Positions 9,181 to 17,163 of a DNA stretch of 64,000 bases are shown one piece after another. The notes beneath the pieces were generated by a model. That model saw nothing but the letters and a program-made list of their open reading frames with translations. It made no database searches and had not been told where the DNA came from. Every line of letters begins with the position of its first letter. Position 1 is the stretch's first letter. The stretch is from Planctomycetota bacterium (GTDB taxonomy: Bacteria > Planctomycetota > Phycisphaerae > Phycisphaerales > SM1A02): positions 51,478 to 115,477 of the forward strand of contig JADFKZ010000001.1 of assembly GCA_022564665.1 (NCBI GenBank), read 5' to 3'. The position numbers and the translations under genes were made by a program.

Positions 9181-10020
9181 TCACCACTCACCGATCACCT
9201 CTTTATTGTCGATCAAGCGGACAGTACCCACCCGCGCCGCGATCAATGCCCGTGCCGGCGTCCGTGGCAACGGCGCCGCCGAGAGCGTGCGGGCATCACG
9301 CAATACCGCGTAGTCAACCTCGAGGCCGTGCTCGGTCAGCACCGCCCGCATCCGCTCCTGAGCCGCCGTCGGCCCCTGGCCGCTTCCGAGGGCATCATCC
9401 GCCGCCTGCAGCGCCCGCCACACGCTCAACGCCCGCCGACGCTCATCGCGCCCGAGAAACGTGTTGCGGCTGCTTGTGGCGAGGCCGTCGGGCTCGCGGA
9501 CGGTGGGGTGAGAGGCAATCCGCAGACGCGGCCAGCGCTCGCCCTGGGCCCCAACGAGCTGCCTGACCACCAAGAGCTGCTGGTAGTCCTTTTCGCCAAA
9601 AAGGGCGACTGAGGGCCGAACCAGGTCAAAGAGTCGCGCCACGACCCGGCAGACCCCCCCGAAGTGCCCCGGCCGGCATGCATCTTCAAGTGCCGGGCGG
9701 GTCGCGGCCTCGGGAAGCGGCGGCACCGGGATCTCGTCACCCTCCGGGTAGATCACCTCGGTGGTGGGTACGAATACGATGTCGACGCCGTTTTCGCGGG
9801 CCGTGCGAAGATCGGCCTCCAGAGACCGCGGGTAGCGTCGCAAATCTTCGCCCGGACCGAATTGTGTGGGGTTGACAAAGATGCTCACGACGACGGGGGC
9901 CGCCAGCCTGCGGGCCCGGCGCATCAGGGCCGTGTGACCGGCGTGCAGCGCCCCCATCGTGGGCACGAACGCCCCACCCTCCGACAGGGCCAGGTCCCGG
10001 GGGTGGTTGACAAGATCCAT
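9181..10020 (-). CDS. panC: Pantothenate synthetase
   Basis: Makes pantothenate from pantoate and beta-alanine with ATP, in the cytoplasm. The 279-residue protein shows the nucleotidyl-transferase HIGH-type motif in VPTMGALHAGH, then FVNPTQFGPGED, FGEKDYQQL and SSRNTFLG, all hallmarks of PanC. ATG 10020 (MDLVNHPRD) was chosen because family homology begins there; the longer in-frame extension lacks conservation. It is divergent from the iron-sulfur assembly gene, and no panB or panD is visible nearby. Confidence 0.93.
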   Translation of the reverse strand: MDLVNHPRDLALSEGGAFVPTMGALHAGHTALMRRARRLAAPVVVSIFVNPTQFGPGEDLRRYPRSLEADLRTARENGVDIVFVPTTEVIYPEGDEIPVPPLPEAATRPALEDACRPGHFGGVCRVVARLFDLVRPSVALFGEKDYQQLLVVRQLVGAQGERWPRLRIASHPTVREPDGLATSSRNTFLGRDERRRALSVWRALQAADDALGSGQGPTAAQERMRAVLTEHGLEVDYAVLRDARTLSAAPLPRTPARALIAARVGTVRLIDNKEVIGEW

Positions 10021-10087
10021 GGAAAAAAGGAGACACGGAGGCCCAAAGCCACCGGGGCGCCTCATCGCCGGCGTCCCATGAACCGAC

Positions 10088-10093
10088 TATGAT
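10088..10093 (+). promoter_or_regulatory. -10-like hexamer (TATGAT) for the IscA/ErpA gene
   Basis: TATGAT sits in the 113-base divergent spacer, 40 bases before the ATG at 10134. No clear -35 is present. Confidence 0.3.
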
Positions 10094-10133
10094 AGATGGA
10101 GGCCTGGGTCCCCGTTGTTCAGGAGCGTCAAAA

Positions 10134-10535
10134 ATGGGTGTCACCATCACCGAGAGCGCGGCTCGCGAAATCCACTCGATCATCAAGAAGCAGGAGCTCG
10201 ACCTGGACAAGATCCGTCTCCGCGTGGCCGTCAAGGGAGGCGGGTGCTCCGGTTTCAGCTACCTTCTGGACCTGACCGAGAACGAGAGAGACTCCGACGA
10301 GGTCTGTGAGTCGAGGTACCCGATCCAGCCCAAGACCGCCGCCGTCGCTGTGGCGGAGTCCGGCGGCGACAACGGGGATTCGTTCACGCTCCGGGTCATC
10401 TGCGATCCCAAGAGCTATCTGTACCTCAACGGCACGGTGATCGACTTCAAGGACGAGATGATGGGCCGGGGGTTCGTCTTCAGCAACCCCAACGCCACCT
10501 CCAGTTGCGGCTGCGGCTCAAGCTTCGCGGTCTAG
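10134..10535 (+). CDS. HesB/IscA/ErpA-type iron-sulfur cluster assembly protein
   Basis: A 133-residue A-type carrier that receives and delivers Fe-S clusters. The three invariant Cys are present: C38 in KGGGCSGFSY and C125/C127 in SSCGCGSSF. It is longer than the usual ~107 residues because of an insertion (about 55-90) between the first Cys and the conserved strand before GTVIDF. ATG 10134 follows AGGAGCG and begins at the conserved ITESAA helix. It might mature clusters for enzymes such as the NuoG-like protein, but this is only inference from family role. Confidence 0.88.
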   Translation: MGVTITESAAREIHSIIKKQELDLDKIRLRVAVKGGGCSGFSYLLDLTENERDSDEVCESRYPIQPKTAAVAVAESGGDNGDSFTLRVICDPKSYLYLNGTVIDFKDEMMGRGFVFSNPNATSSCGCGSSFAV

Positions 10536-10655
10536 CGGAGGCCATACGGAGCGCTCAGGCAAGGCGACCGATCAGCGGCGGCGGATGAATTCGCCGCCGC
10601 GTACCACAGCGAGTGTCGACCCGGAGGGCCGTACGGAGCGCTCAAAACAGTCCTG
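10536..10655 (+). repeat. Dispersed repeat family D, copy D1, with GC hairpin
   Basis: Carries two copies of the family D signature TACGGAGCGCTC (about 10550 and 10633), the second followed by AAAACAG. Between them is a perfect 9-bp stem GCGGCGGCG/CGCCGCCGC with an 8-base loop (10575-10600). It fills the spacer between two plus-strand genes. The stem could stop transcription, but there is no T-run. Confidence 0.65.
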
Positions 10656-10660
10656 GTGCC

Positions 10661-11326
10661 ATGTTCGCCAACCGTCTGGAAGCGGGGTGTCAGCTTGGCC
10701 GGAGGCTTGAGCACCTTTCGGGCCAGTCGGTCATGGTTCTGGGGTTGCCACGGGGCGGTGTGATCGTGGCGGCGCAGATCGCCGAGGCCCTTAGCGCCCC
10801 CCTCGATGTGCTCGTCGTCCGCAAGCTTGGGGCCCCCCTCCAACCGGAGCTTGCCATCGGCGCCGTCACCGACGGAGATCAACCCCAGCAGATCTTCAAC
10901 GACGAGCTCATCGACAGGCTTGCGGTCAGCCGCGAGTACCTCGACCGGGAGATCCAGTGGCAGCTGGCGGAGGTCCGCCGCCGCCAGGAGCTCTACCGCG
11001 GGGGCCGGCCGGCGGTGAAGATCCTGCAGCAGACCGTGATCGTCGCAGACGACGGCATCGCCACCGGGGCCACGGTGCGGGCCGGCATTCAGGCGCTCCG
11101 CGGCAACGGTGCTGCGAGAATCGTCCTTGCGGTCCCCGTGGCTCCGCTCCAGGTGGCGCAGTCACTGCGTCAGGAGGTGGACGAGCTGTTGTGCCTCCAG
11201 ACACCGGCATCGTTCACCGCCGTCGGCGCCTTTTACGGCGATTTCCGCCAGGTAACCGACAAGGAGGTCATTGACACGCTTCAGAGGGCGGCCCAGCGGC
11301 GACACGAGGGCTGTCCGCCGAGCTAG
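10661..11326 (+). CDS. Phosphoribosyltransferase domain protein
   Basis: A 221-residue type I phosphoribosyltransferase-fold protein. The PRPP loop VIVADDGIATGATVRA (126-141) is clear, preceded by LGLPRGGVIVA (27-37). This layout matches the stand-alone predicted phosphoribosyltransferases often annotated as Rv0571c/HprT-like, whose substrate is unknown. ATG 10661 fits homology, and the longer frame back to 10613 is encoded by repeat D1. It has repeats on both sides and no pathway neighbours. Confidence 0.8.
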   Translation: MFANRLEAGCQLGRRLEHLSGQSVMVLGLPRGGVIVAAQIAEALSAPLDVLVVRKLGAPLQPELAIGAVTDGDQPQQIFNDELIDRLAVSREYLDREIQWQLAEVRRRQELYRGGRPAVKILQQTVIVADDGIATGATVRAGIQALRGNGAARIVLAVPVAPLQVAQSLRQEVDELLCLQTPASFTAVGAFYGDFRQVTDKEVIDTLQRAAQRRHEGCPPS

Positions 11327-11329
11327 CGC

Positions 11330-11500
11330 AGATTGCGTCAAGTCGTAGCGGCCTTTTTGATAGGCCACGTAGCCGCCAGAGCGAGTGTGCGGCCCGCAGC
11401 CCGAAGCGCTTCCAGACAAGAGCGGCCCCGCAGCCTGGAGGGCTGCTGAACTAGAGCGGCAAGGACACCGCGACGCCGCTACGGAGCGCTCGAAACAGCT
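11330..11500 (+). repeat. Dispersed repeat family D, copy D2
   Basis: Starts with TTGCGTCAAGTCGTAGCGGC, has AAAAAGG/CCTTTTT-type pairing, then two GGGCTGC-type hairpin units and ends with TACGGAGCGCTCGAAACAG. Almost the same order occurs at 55711-55850 and, in reverse, at 63330-63655. Its last bases abut the stop codon of the ketosynthase gene. Confidence 0.75.
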
Positions 11501-14209
11501 CTATTCTTCAAACCTCTTCACGATCAACGTATCGTTCTGGCCACCAAAGCCGAATGAGTCCGACAGGCACACGTCCACCTTCGCCTGCCGCGCGGTGTTG
11601 GGGACATAGTCCAGATCGAGCTTGGGATCGGGGTCGGTGAGGTTGCTCGTCGGCGGCAGCACGTGGTTCCTGATTGCCAGAACGCAGGTGATCAGCTCGA
11701 CCACCCCCGCCGCCGCGATCAGGTGGCCCATCATCGACTTGATCGAGCTGACGGGAATCCTGGGGGCATTGGGGCCGAAGACCCTCTTCAGCGCCAGGGT
11801 CTCGACGGAATCATTCTCCAGAGTTCCCGTTCCGTGGGCGGAGATGTAGTGGACCGGCGGTCGCCCGTCGGAGTCGACGCTCAACGGGTCGAGACCGGCG
11901 TCGTTGAGGGCTTCGCGGATTGCCGCCGCGGGGCCACGCCCCTCGACGTGCATGTCGGTGATCCGAAATGCATCGGCGCTGGAGCCGTAGCCGATGATCT
12001 CCGCCAGGGGCGTCGCCCCGCGGGCGCGGGCGTGCGCAAGCGTCTCCAGCACGACGATCCCCGCCCCCTCACCCATTACAAACCCGCTCCGCTTGCGGTC
12101 GAAGGGCCGCGAGGCGCGGGTGATGTCACCTTTGGCCCTCGACAACGCCGTCAGCCGTATAAACCCGGTCACGCCCAGGACGTGGATCATGGTGTGCGTG
12201 CCGCCGGAGATCATGACATCGGCGTCACCGCGTCGCAGCATGTCGACCGCCTCGCCGATCGCCTGCGTGCTGGCGGCGCACGCGGTCAGGCAGTTGTACG
12301 CGGGGCCCCGGATGTCGTACTCCCGCGCGATGTGGCTCAACGGCATGTTCGGCTCCTGCGCGATCTCGCGCCAGGGATCCATATGCGCGCACGCGGCGGC
12401 CGCCCAGCGTTGCGTGTCGACCCTCCCCTGCTCAGAATCCCAGGCCGACACGTCCACACGGGCATAGGTGTCGAAGTCCAGCACCCCCTCGCCCGCGCCG
12501 AGGTAGATCCCGACGCGACGATGGTTCAGATCGTCGTACCCGGTCAGCGAAGCCTGCTCCCACGCCTGCCGAGCGGAACCCAGGGCGAACCGGGTGTTGG
12601 CAGCCGCGTGCCGGTGCAACGCCGGGTCCCGCAGATATTTCCTGTAGTCGTAGTCGCGAACCTGGGCGGCAAAGGACGTAGGGAACGTGGCGGCATCGAA
12701 CCGGTCGATCGGCGTGACGCCCGATTCGCCCTTGATCAGCTTTGACCAGACGGTGTCCAGGTCGTGGCCCAGGGGTGTCACCCATCCCATGCCGGTGATG
12801 ACGACCCGCGGCCTTCCGTCGGCGCGGACATCAGCGCCGCCGGCGACTTTGGGCGCGGTGATCCGCGGCGTGCGGGGCTGGAGCCTCGACGTGCCACCGT
12901 CGATCCTCCTCAGGACCATCGCCACGTTCTGTCCCCCCTGGCTCGTCTGAAAGACCAGGACGTGGTTCAGCTCGGCGACCCGCGATCCGCAGGCCGCGGC
13001 GTCGAGGCCATCGGCGGAGATGGTGTTGAGCCTGGCCGGGAGCGTTTGGGCCTTCAGGGCACTGGCGGCGACCGCAACCGAGATTGCCCCCGCCCCGGCC
13101 TGGCAGTTGCCGAGGTTCGGGATCGTGGTGATCAGCGGGATGCGCCCACCGGCGGTCCCGAAGACTTGCTTGATCGCAGCGGCCTCCGCCCGATCGATCT
13201 GCGGAATGCTCGAGCCCAGCGGGACGATGGCATCTATCTCGGGCCCTCCCGCCTCCGCCACCGCCTGCTCGATCGCCTCGGCGATACCCTCGGGCTCGAC
13301 TTCGAGACCCACCGTATCCGGGCAATGGGATTGCGTGGAGGCGAACCCGACCAGCTCTGCATAGGGTGTCACCCCGCGCCCCGCCGCCACATCCAGTGCC
13401 TCCAGGACAAGTATCCCGCCACCTTCACCAACGATCGTGCCGCGCGCGGCTGCGTCAAAAGGGCGCGCGATGGATGTTGGGTCCTCATCGTCGACGGTGG
13501 GCGCCAACCGCCCGGCAAACTGCTGGCGAAGAAACGCCATCGGGTTCAACTTCGACTCCGCCCCACCGGTCAAGCAGCAGTCGGCGGCCCCGCGCTGGAT
13601 GACCCGGATCGACTCGCCGATGGAGAGCCCGCTGCTCGACTCGCAGCAGGTGATCGTGTTGCTCGGCCCCTGGCAATCATGAATGATCGTCACATGGCAC
13701 GCCAGCATGTTGGGCAGATACTTCAGCAGCCAAAGGGGCGTGAGGTTCTCCATGCCGCTTCGGCCCCAGTGCGCCATATCGAACGACCCGTCGTCGCGGC
13801 GGCTCGTCCACAAAGCCGCCGTCAGCTCATCGACATCGGCCGCGACGAGCCCCGCTCCGATGTGGCACCCCATGCGGGTGGGGGCGATCGTCGGCTCGCT
13901 GTCGGGGTCAACGGCTCTCGTCACCAGCCCGGCGTCGGCCACCGCCGCCGCCGCCGCCGCCACCGCAAACTCGATGTCGCGACACATCACCTTCGTCGCC
14001 TTGCGGTAGCTCTTGGGAACGATCTTACGAATGTCTAGGTCGGCGGCGTCGACCTCCGCGGCCACCTTGCACGCAAACCCGCAGGGATCAAACCGCCGGA
14101 TCCCACGGATCGCCGAACGGCCCTCGAGGATCGCCTGCCACGTCGGCTCGGCCCCCACGCCGAACGCGGAGACCGTTCCCAGCCCGGTGATGACCACCCG
14201 ACGCGACAT
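11501..14209 (-). CDS. Tandem beta-ketoacyl synthase: degenerate KS fused to intact KS
   Basis: A 902-residue fusion of two FabF-type ketosynthase domains. The C-terminal domain (~468-902) is intact: Cys644 in LTACAAS, His792 in SAHGTGT, Lys824 and His829 in KSMMGH. The N-terminal domain (~1-440) keeps a Cys (C189, TCCESSS), but the first His is replaced (PLGSSIPQID around 331) and the Lys...GH motif reads TIPNLGNCQ (N368), so it cannot condense normally. By analogy with type II PKS KS/CLF pairs it could act as a chain-length-factor-like partner within one chain. It starts 6 bases after the DAHP synthase stop, so the two are cotranscribed. No ACP, KR or DH gene is nearby. Confidence 0.88.
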   Translation of the reverse strand: MSRRVVITGLGTVSAFGVGAEPTWQAILEGRSAIRGIRRFDPCGFACKVAAEVDAADLDIRKIVPKSYRKATKVMCRDIEFAVAAAAAAVADAGLVTRAVDPDSEPTIAPTRMGCHIGAGLVAADVDELTAALWTSRRDDGSFDMAHWGRSGMENLTPLWLLKYLPNMLACHVTIIHDCQGPSNTITCCESSSGLSIGESIRVIQRGAADCCLTGGAESKLNPMAFLRQQFAGRLAPTVDDEDPTSIARPFDAAARGTIVGEGGGILVLEALDVAAGRGVTPYAELVGFASTQSHCPDTVGLEVEPEGIAEAIEQAVAEAGGPEIDAIVPLGSSIPQIDRAEAAAIKQVFGTAGGRIPLITTIPNLGNCQAGAGAISVAVAASALKAQTLPARLNTISADGLDAAACGSRVAELNHVLVFQTSQGGQNVAMVLRRIDGGTSRLQPRTPRITAPKVAGGADVRADGRPRVVITGMGWVTPLGHDLDTVWSKLIKGESGVTPIDRFDAATFPTSFAAQVRDYDYRKYLRDPALHRHAAANTRFALGSARQAWEQASLTGYDDLNHRRVGIYLGAGEGVLDFDTYARVDVSAWDSEQGRVDTQRWAAAACAHMDPWREIAQEPNMPLSHIAREYDIRGPAYNCLTACAASTQAIGEAVDMLRRGDADVMISGGTHTMIHVLGVTGFIRLTALSRAKGDITRASRPFDRKRSGFVMGEGAGIVVLETLAHARARGATPLAEIIGYGSSADAFRITDMHVEGRGPAAAIREALNDAGLDPLSVDSDGRPPVHYISAHGTGTLENDSVETLALKRVFGPNAPRIPVSSIKSMMGHLIAAAGVVELITCVLAIRNHVLPPTSNLTDPDPKLDLDYVPNTARQAKVDVCLSDSFGFGGQNDTLIVKRFEE

Positions 14210-14215
14210 GGGCCG

Positions 14216-15577
14216 TTAGTGTAGTCTTGCTCCACCGGTGTCGCTGGTCAATTGTGCCTTCTTGGCAATCAGCATCGCCATCTCCAGTGCCTGCTCGTAG
14301 TTGAGTCGGGGATCGACCTGCGACTTGTAAGCCCGGCCCAGGTCTGCCTCCACCAGGCCGCGTGCACCACCGACGCACTCGGTGACGTTCTCGCCGGTCA
14401 GCTCGAAATGAACGCCGCCGAGGATGGTGCCCGCCTGCTCGTGGATGTCGAAGGCCTGATGAAGCTCGCTGAGGATGTCGTCGAAGCTGCGGGTCTTGAG
14501 GCCGTTGGCTGCCCGCTTGGTGTTGCCGTGCATGGGATCGCAGCACCACAGGACGGTCTTGGAAGTCGATTGCACCGCCTTGATGATCCGCGGGAGACAC
14601 TCGGCGATCCTGCCCGTCCCGAAACGGTGAATCAGCGTCAGCCGCCCCGGCTCATCGTCGGGATGCAGGATGTCCAAAAGCCCCACGAGGTGCTCCGGCG
14701 TCATCGCGGGACCGATCTTGATCGCGATCGGATTTTGGATCCCGCGGAAGTATTCCACGTGCGCCCCGCCGACGTCGGCGGTCCGCACGCCGATCCAAGG
14801 AAAGTGGGTGGAGAGGTTGTACCACCCTTCCCGCCGTGGAACCTGGCGGGTTTGCGCCTCCTCATAGTGAAGGTGCAGGGCATCGTGGCTGGTAAAGAAG
14901 TCGACGCGGTTGATCTCGCCTATGCGGGCGTCGGCCAGCGTCTCCATGAACCGCAGCGACTCGCCGATTGACTCGACGATCCTCTGATACTCCGCCGCGC
15001 GTGAGGAATGCCGGACGAAGGCGAGGTCCCAGTACTCCGGATGATGCAGATCGGCGAAGCCGCCATCGATCAGACCACGAATGAAGTTCAGGGTCAGCGC
15101 CGCCCGCTCGTAGCCACGCAGCAGGAGCTCGGGGTCCGGCGTCCGTTGGGACTCGGTGAACCCGGCGCGGTTGATCAGGTCGCCGCGGTAGGCGGGCAAC
15201 GTCTTGCCGTCGCGGGTCTCGGTGTCGTCGGAGCGGGGCTTGGCGTACTGGCCCGCGAACCGCCCCACCCGTATGACCCGCTTGCGGGTGCCGTGCACGA
15301 GCACCAGGCTCATCTGCAGGAGTATCTTGAGCTTGCTGGCAATTGTGTCCGAGTCGCACTCGCTGAATCGCTCGGCGCAGTCTCCCCCCTGAAGGAGCAG
15401 CCGACGGCCCCGGGCCGCCTCGGCGAGCTGACCCTTAAGCGTCTCGATCTCCCAGGAGGTGACCAGCGGCGGCAGGCTTGCAACCCCAGACACGGCGCGT
15501 TGAAGCGCCTGCGGGCATGGATAGACGGGCTGCTGCGTCGCAGGCCTTGTGCGCCAGGATGTGGGCGACCAGCTCAT
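14216..15577 (-). CDS. Class II 3-deoxy-7-phosphoheptulonate (DAHP) synthase
   Basis: Condenses phosphoenolpyruvate with erythrose 4-phosphate, the first step of the shikimate pathway. At 453 residues it is the plant/actinobacterial class II type: N-terminal SWRTRPATQQPVYP, LLLQGGDCAERF, KPRSDD, FTSHDALHL, HFPWIGVRT, KIGPAM, IHRFGTGR, CDPMHGNTK and GGVHFELTGENVTEC are all present. Class II enzymes serve primary metabolism in some bacteria and specialised aromatic products (for example phenazines) in others. Its tight coupling to the double ketosynthase is the notable point here. Confidence 0.93.
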   Translation of the reverse strand: MSWSPTSWRTRPATQQPVYPCPQALQRAVSGVASLPPLVTSWEIETLKGQLAEAARGRRLLLQGGDCAERFSECDSDTIASKLKILLQMSLVLVHGTRKRVIRVGRFAGQYAKPRSDDTETRDGKTLPAYRGDLINRAGFTESQRTPDPELLLRGYERAALTLNFIRGLIDGGFADLHHPEYWDLAFVRHSSRAAEYQRIVESIGESLRFMETLADARIGEINRVDFFTSHDALHLHYEEAQTRQVPRREGWYNLSTHFPWIGVRTADVGGAHVEYFRGIQNPIAIKIGPAMTPEHLVGLLDILHPDDEPGRLTLIHRFGTGRIAECLPRIIKAVQSTSKTVLWCCDPMHGNTKRAANGLKTRSFDDILSELHQAFDIHEQAGTILGGVHFELTGENVTECVGGARGLVEADLGRAYKSQVDPRLNYEQALEMAMLIAKKAQLTSDTGGARLH

Positions 15578-15636
15578 CGACGGTGCAATCCTACTGTGCC
15601 GCCGGCCGGAAAGCCCCAGTTGCGCACCCCGTCGGG

Positions 15637-15755
15637 CTTATTCTGTCAGCTGCTTGGCGTCCTGCCAGCGCAGCTGAGCCTTCGGGGCTACGCCCCTCGG
15701 GATTCCCGGCATCCTGCCGGGCTTATTCTGTCAGCTGCTTGGCGTCCTGCCGGGC
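15637..15755 (-). repeat. Dispersed repeat family A, copy A3 (complete plus partial unit)
   Basis: Reverse-orientation copy of the unit at 5523-5632: complete from 15641 to 15721, then a second half-unit (TTCTGTCAGCTGCTTGGCGT onward) at 15725-15753. The same full-plus-half arrangement occurs at 49658-49780. The rest of the 433-base gap 15578-16010 holds GC-rich sequence without a gene and then the 59-bp tandem repeat. Confidence 0.82.
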
Positions 15756-15893
15756 GCGGCTCGGGCCGGGCAAAAAAACCCCGCCGCCAGAGTCCGGCAC
15801 GCCCAGCCGACTCTGTCCGCGCGACGGGGACGATTCCACGCGTGCGCCGCCCCCCCCGGGCGGCGGTCGCCTCAATGACGGCGACCAGAACGA

Positions 15894-16011
15894 ACTCTTC
15901 TTCGCAAGGACCCCGCCGACGGTTCCGCCCCGAATCAGGGGCCTGCCGGATGACTCTTCTTCGCAAGGACCCCGCCGACGGTTCCGCCCCGAATCAGGGG
16001 CCTGCCGGATG
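15894..16011. repeat. 59-bp tandem direct duplication beside tRNA-Leu
   Basis: Two essentially identical 59-bp units, 15894-15952 and 15953-16011, running from ACTCTTCTTCGCAAGGAC to the GGATG that meets the tRNA. Each contains a GCCCC/GGGGC hairpin (read on the minus strand just after the tRNA), so it may serve as the tRNA transcript end, or it may be a remnant of site-specific integration at a tRNA 3' end. Confidence 0.85.
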
Positions 16012-16091
16012 CGGGCGACAGGATTCGAACCTGCACGGGTTGCCCCACGGGAACCTAAATCCCGCGCGTCTACCAGTTCCGCCACGCCCGC
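16011..16091 (-). tRNA. trnL-UAG: tRNA-Leu (UAG)
   Basis: On the minus strand the sequence folds as a complete cloverleaf: acceptor GCGGGCG/CGCCCGC, D-loop with AACTGGTAGA, anticodon arm CGGGA-TTTAGGT-TCCCG (anticodon UAG), a long class II variable arm (TGGGGCAACCCG) and T-arm GCAGG-TTCGAAT-CCTGT. The length is 81 bases with no encoded CCA. The long variable arm supports Leu rather than another amino acid. Confidence 0.95.
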
Positions 16092-16129
16092 TGGCGATCG
16101 CGGTCCCGCCAAAACGAGGCCGCGGGCCG

Positions 16130-16158
16130 ATTATCGCCTACCCAAGACGCCTGGACAA
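16130..16158 (-). promoter_or_regulatory. Promoter for tRNA-Leu
   Basis: On the minus strand TTGTCC (16153-16158) is followed by 17 bases and GATAAT (16130-16135), 38 bases before the tRNA 5' end. Spacing and hexamers fit a housekeeping sigma promoter. Confidence 0.45.
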
Positions 16159-16195
16159 CAGATCCACCGGGGTCTTGCCGATGGAGAATAGAGCC

Positions 16196-17059
16196 ATGAG
16201 CCTCAGTCAAGGTGCAGCCCGGACCATGGTCCCGCTCTTGAGCCGGCTGGTGCTGGCGGCGGCCTTTATCCCTACCGGCTGGGACAAGTTCATGGGCGAG
16301 GAGCAGACCTATACCGGCCGGGACGCCGAGATTCTCAAGGAGTTGGGGGTCGGCCGCAATGTCGACATGACCACCGACAGAGCGTTCCTAGAGGGTTCGG
16401 CGGTCCTCGCCATCCACCAGAACGTACCGACCGGTAACCTGCTGGAACCTGTTCGACCCCCGAATCGATCCCAAGACCCGACTTCGGACCGTCGCGCCAA
16501 TCCCTCCGCCGGCAACCAGCTTCCAGCCGACGAACCGACCCCCGCGGACCGCACGCCCCCTCCGGAGCCCCAGCGGTCGCCGGATCCGGTGAAGAAGCCG
16601 GTGACCAGCGTGCGGCCCCCGGCGACCCCGTCAAAGGCTTCTTCGGCCGACGCGGTCATGGCGAAGCGGATGTACGTCGATGCAGTGAACATGGTCGAGT
16701 CGGGCCTTGGCCCGCCGTCGATCCCGAGATGGGTACCGGTGTGGCTCGCGCGGATCGGCGCGTTCATCGAGCTCATCGGGGCCGGTCTGCTGGTCATCGG
16801 GATCTTCAGCCGAGTCTGGGCGTTCGGCATGGTGGTCCTTGTCGGGATCAGCTTCTATGCGACCTGTGGCAGCATCGTCGGCGATTACGGTCTCACCCCG
16901 CTCCCCGCTATGGACTTCAGCTCGGTCTTCAGCCACGTGGGGCTGCTGGTGCTCGCCGCCGGCGTATTGGCGACCGGTGCGGGCGGGTTGAGCCTGGATC
17001 ACCTGCTCTGGGGCGACGACTCTGAGTTCGGCGAAGAACACCAGATGTCGGGCTTCTGA
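16196..17059 (+). CDS. DoxX-like membrane protein with long Pro-rich insertion
   Basis: A 287-residue protein with four hydrophobic segments resembling the DoxX/SURF4 family: the first at about residues 10-27 (LLSRLVLAAAFIPTGWDKF), the others after residue ~180 (LIGAGLLVIGIFSRVWAFG, VLVGISFYATCG, VGLLVLAAGVLATG). DoxX proteins are quinone- or thiol-linked membrane proteins of mostly unknown role. Odd here is the ~110-residue hydrophilic, proline-rich stretch between segments 1 and 2; usual DoxX proteins are ~130-150 residues. ATG 16196 is preceded by GGAG, better placed than ATG 16181. Confidence 0.7.
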   Translation: MSLSQGAARTMVPLLSRLVLAAAFIPTGWDKFMGEEQTYTGRDAEILKELGVGRNVDMTTDRAFLEGSAVLAIHQNVPTGNLLEPVRPPNRSQDPTSDRRANPSAGNQLPADEPTPADRTPPPEPQRSPDPVKKPVTSVRPPATPSKASSADAVMAKRMYVDAVNMVESGLGPPSIPRWVPVWLARIGAFIELIGAGLLVIGIFSRVWAFGMVVLVGISFYATCGSIVGDYGLTPLPAMDFSSVFSHVGLLVLAAGVLATGAGGLSLDHLLWGDDSEFGEEHQMSGF

Positions 17060-17163
17060 CCTTTCGGCGTGCCGGCGGGTCAGCGCAGGGGCCTGTGATA
17101 GGATGCGGCCGCCGCGGTGCGGGCGGGATTCGACCGCCCGCAGCGGCCATCCGGAGGGCTCTG

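Noticed and set aside
12764..14038. 424-codon plus-strand frame over the double ketosynthase gene
   Set aside because: Shadow of the catalytic KS domains on the other strand; no RBS or domain.
15008..16195. Long open frame running into the DoxX gene from 15008
   Set aside because: It is antisense to the DAHP synthase gene, crosses a family A repeat and the tRNA gene, and has no recognisable domain before residue ~396; the real start is 16196.
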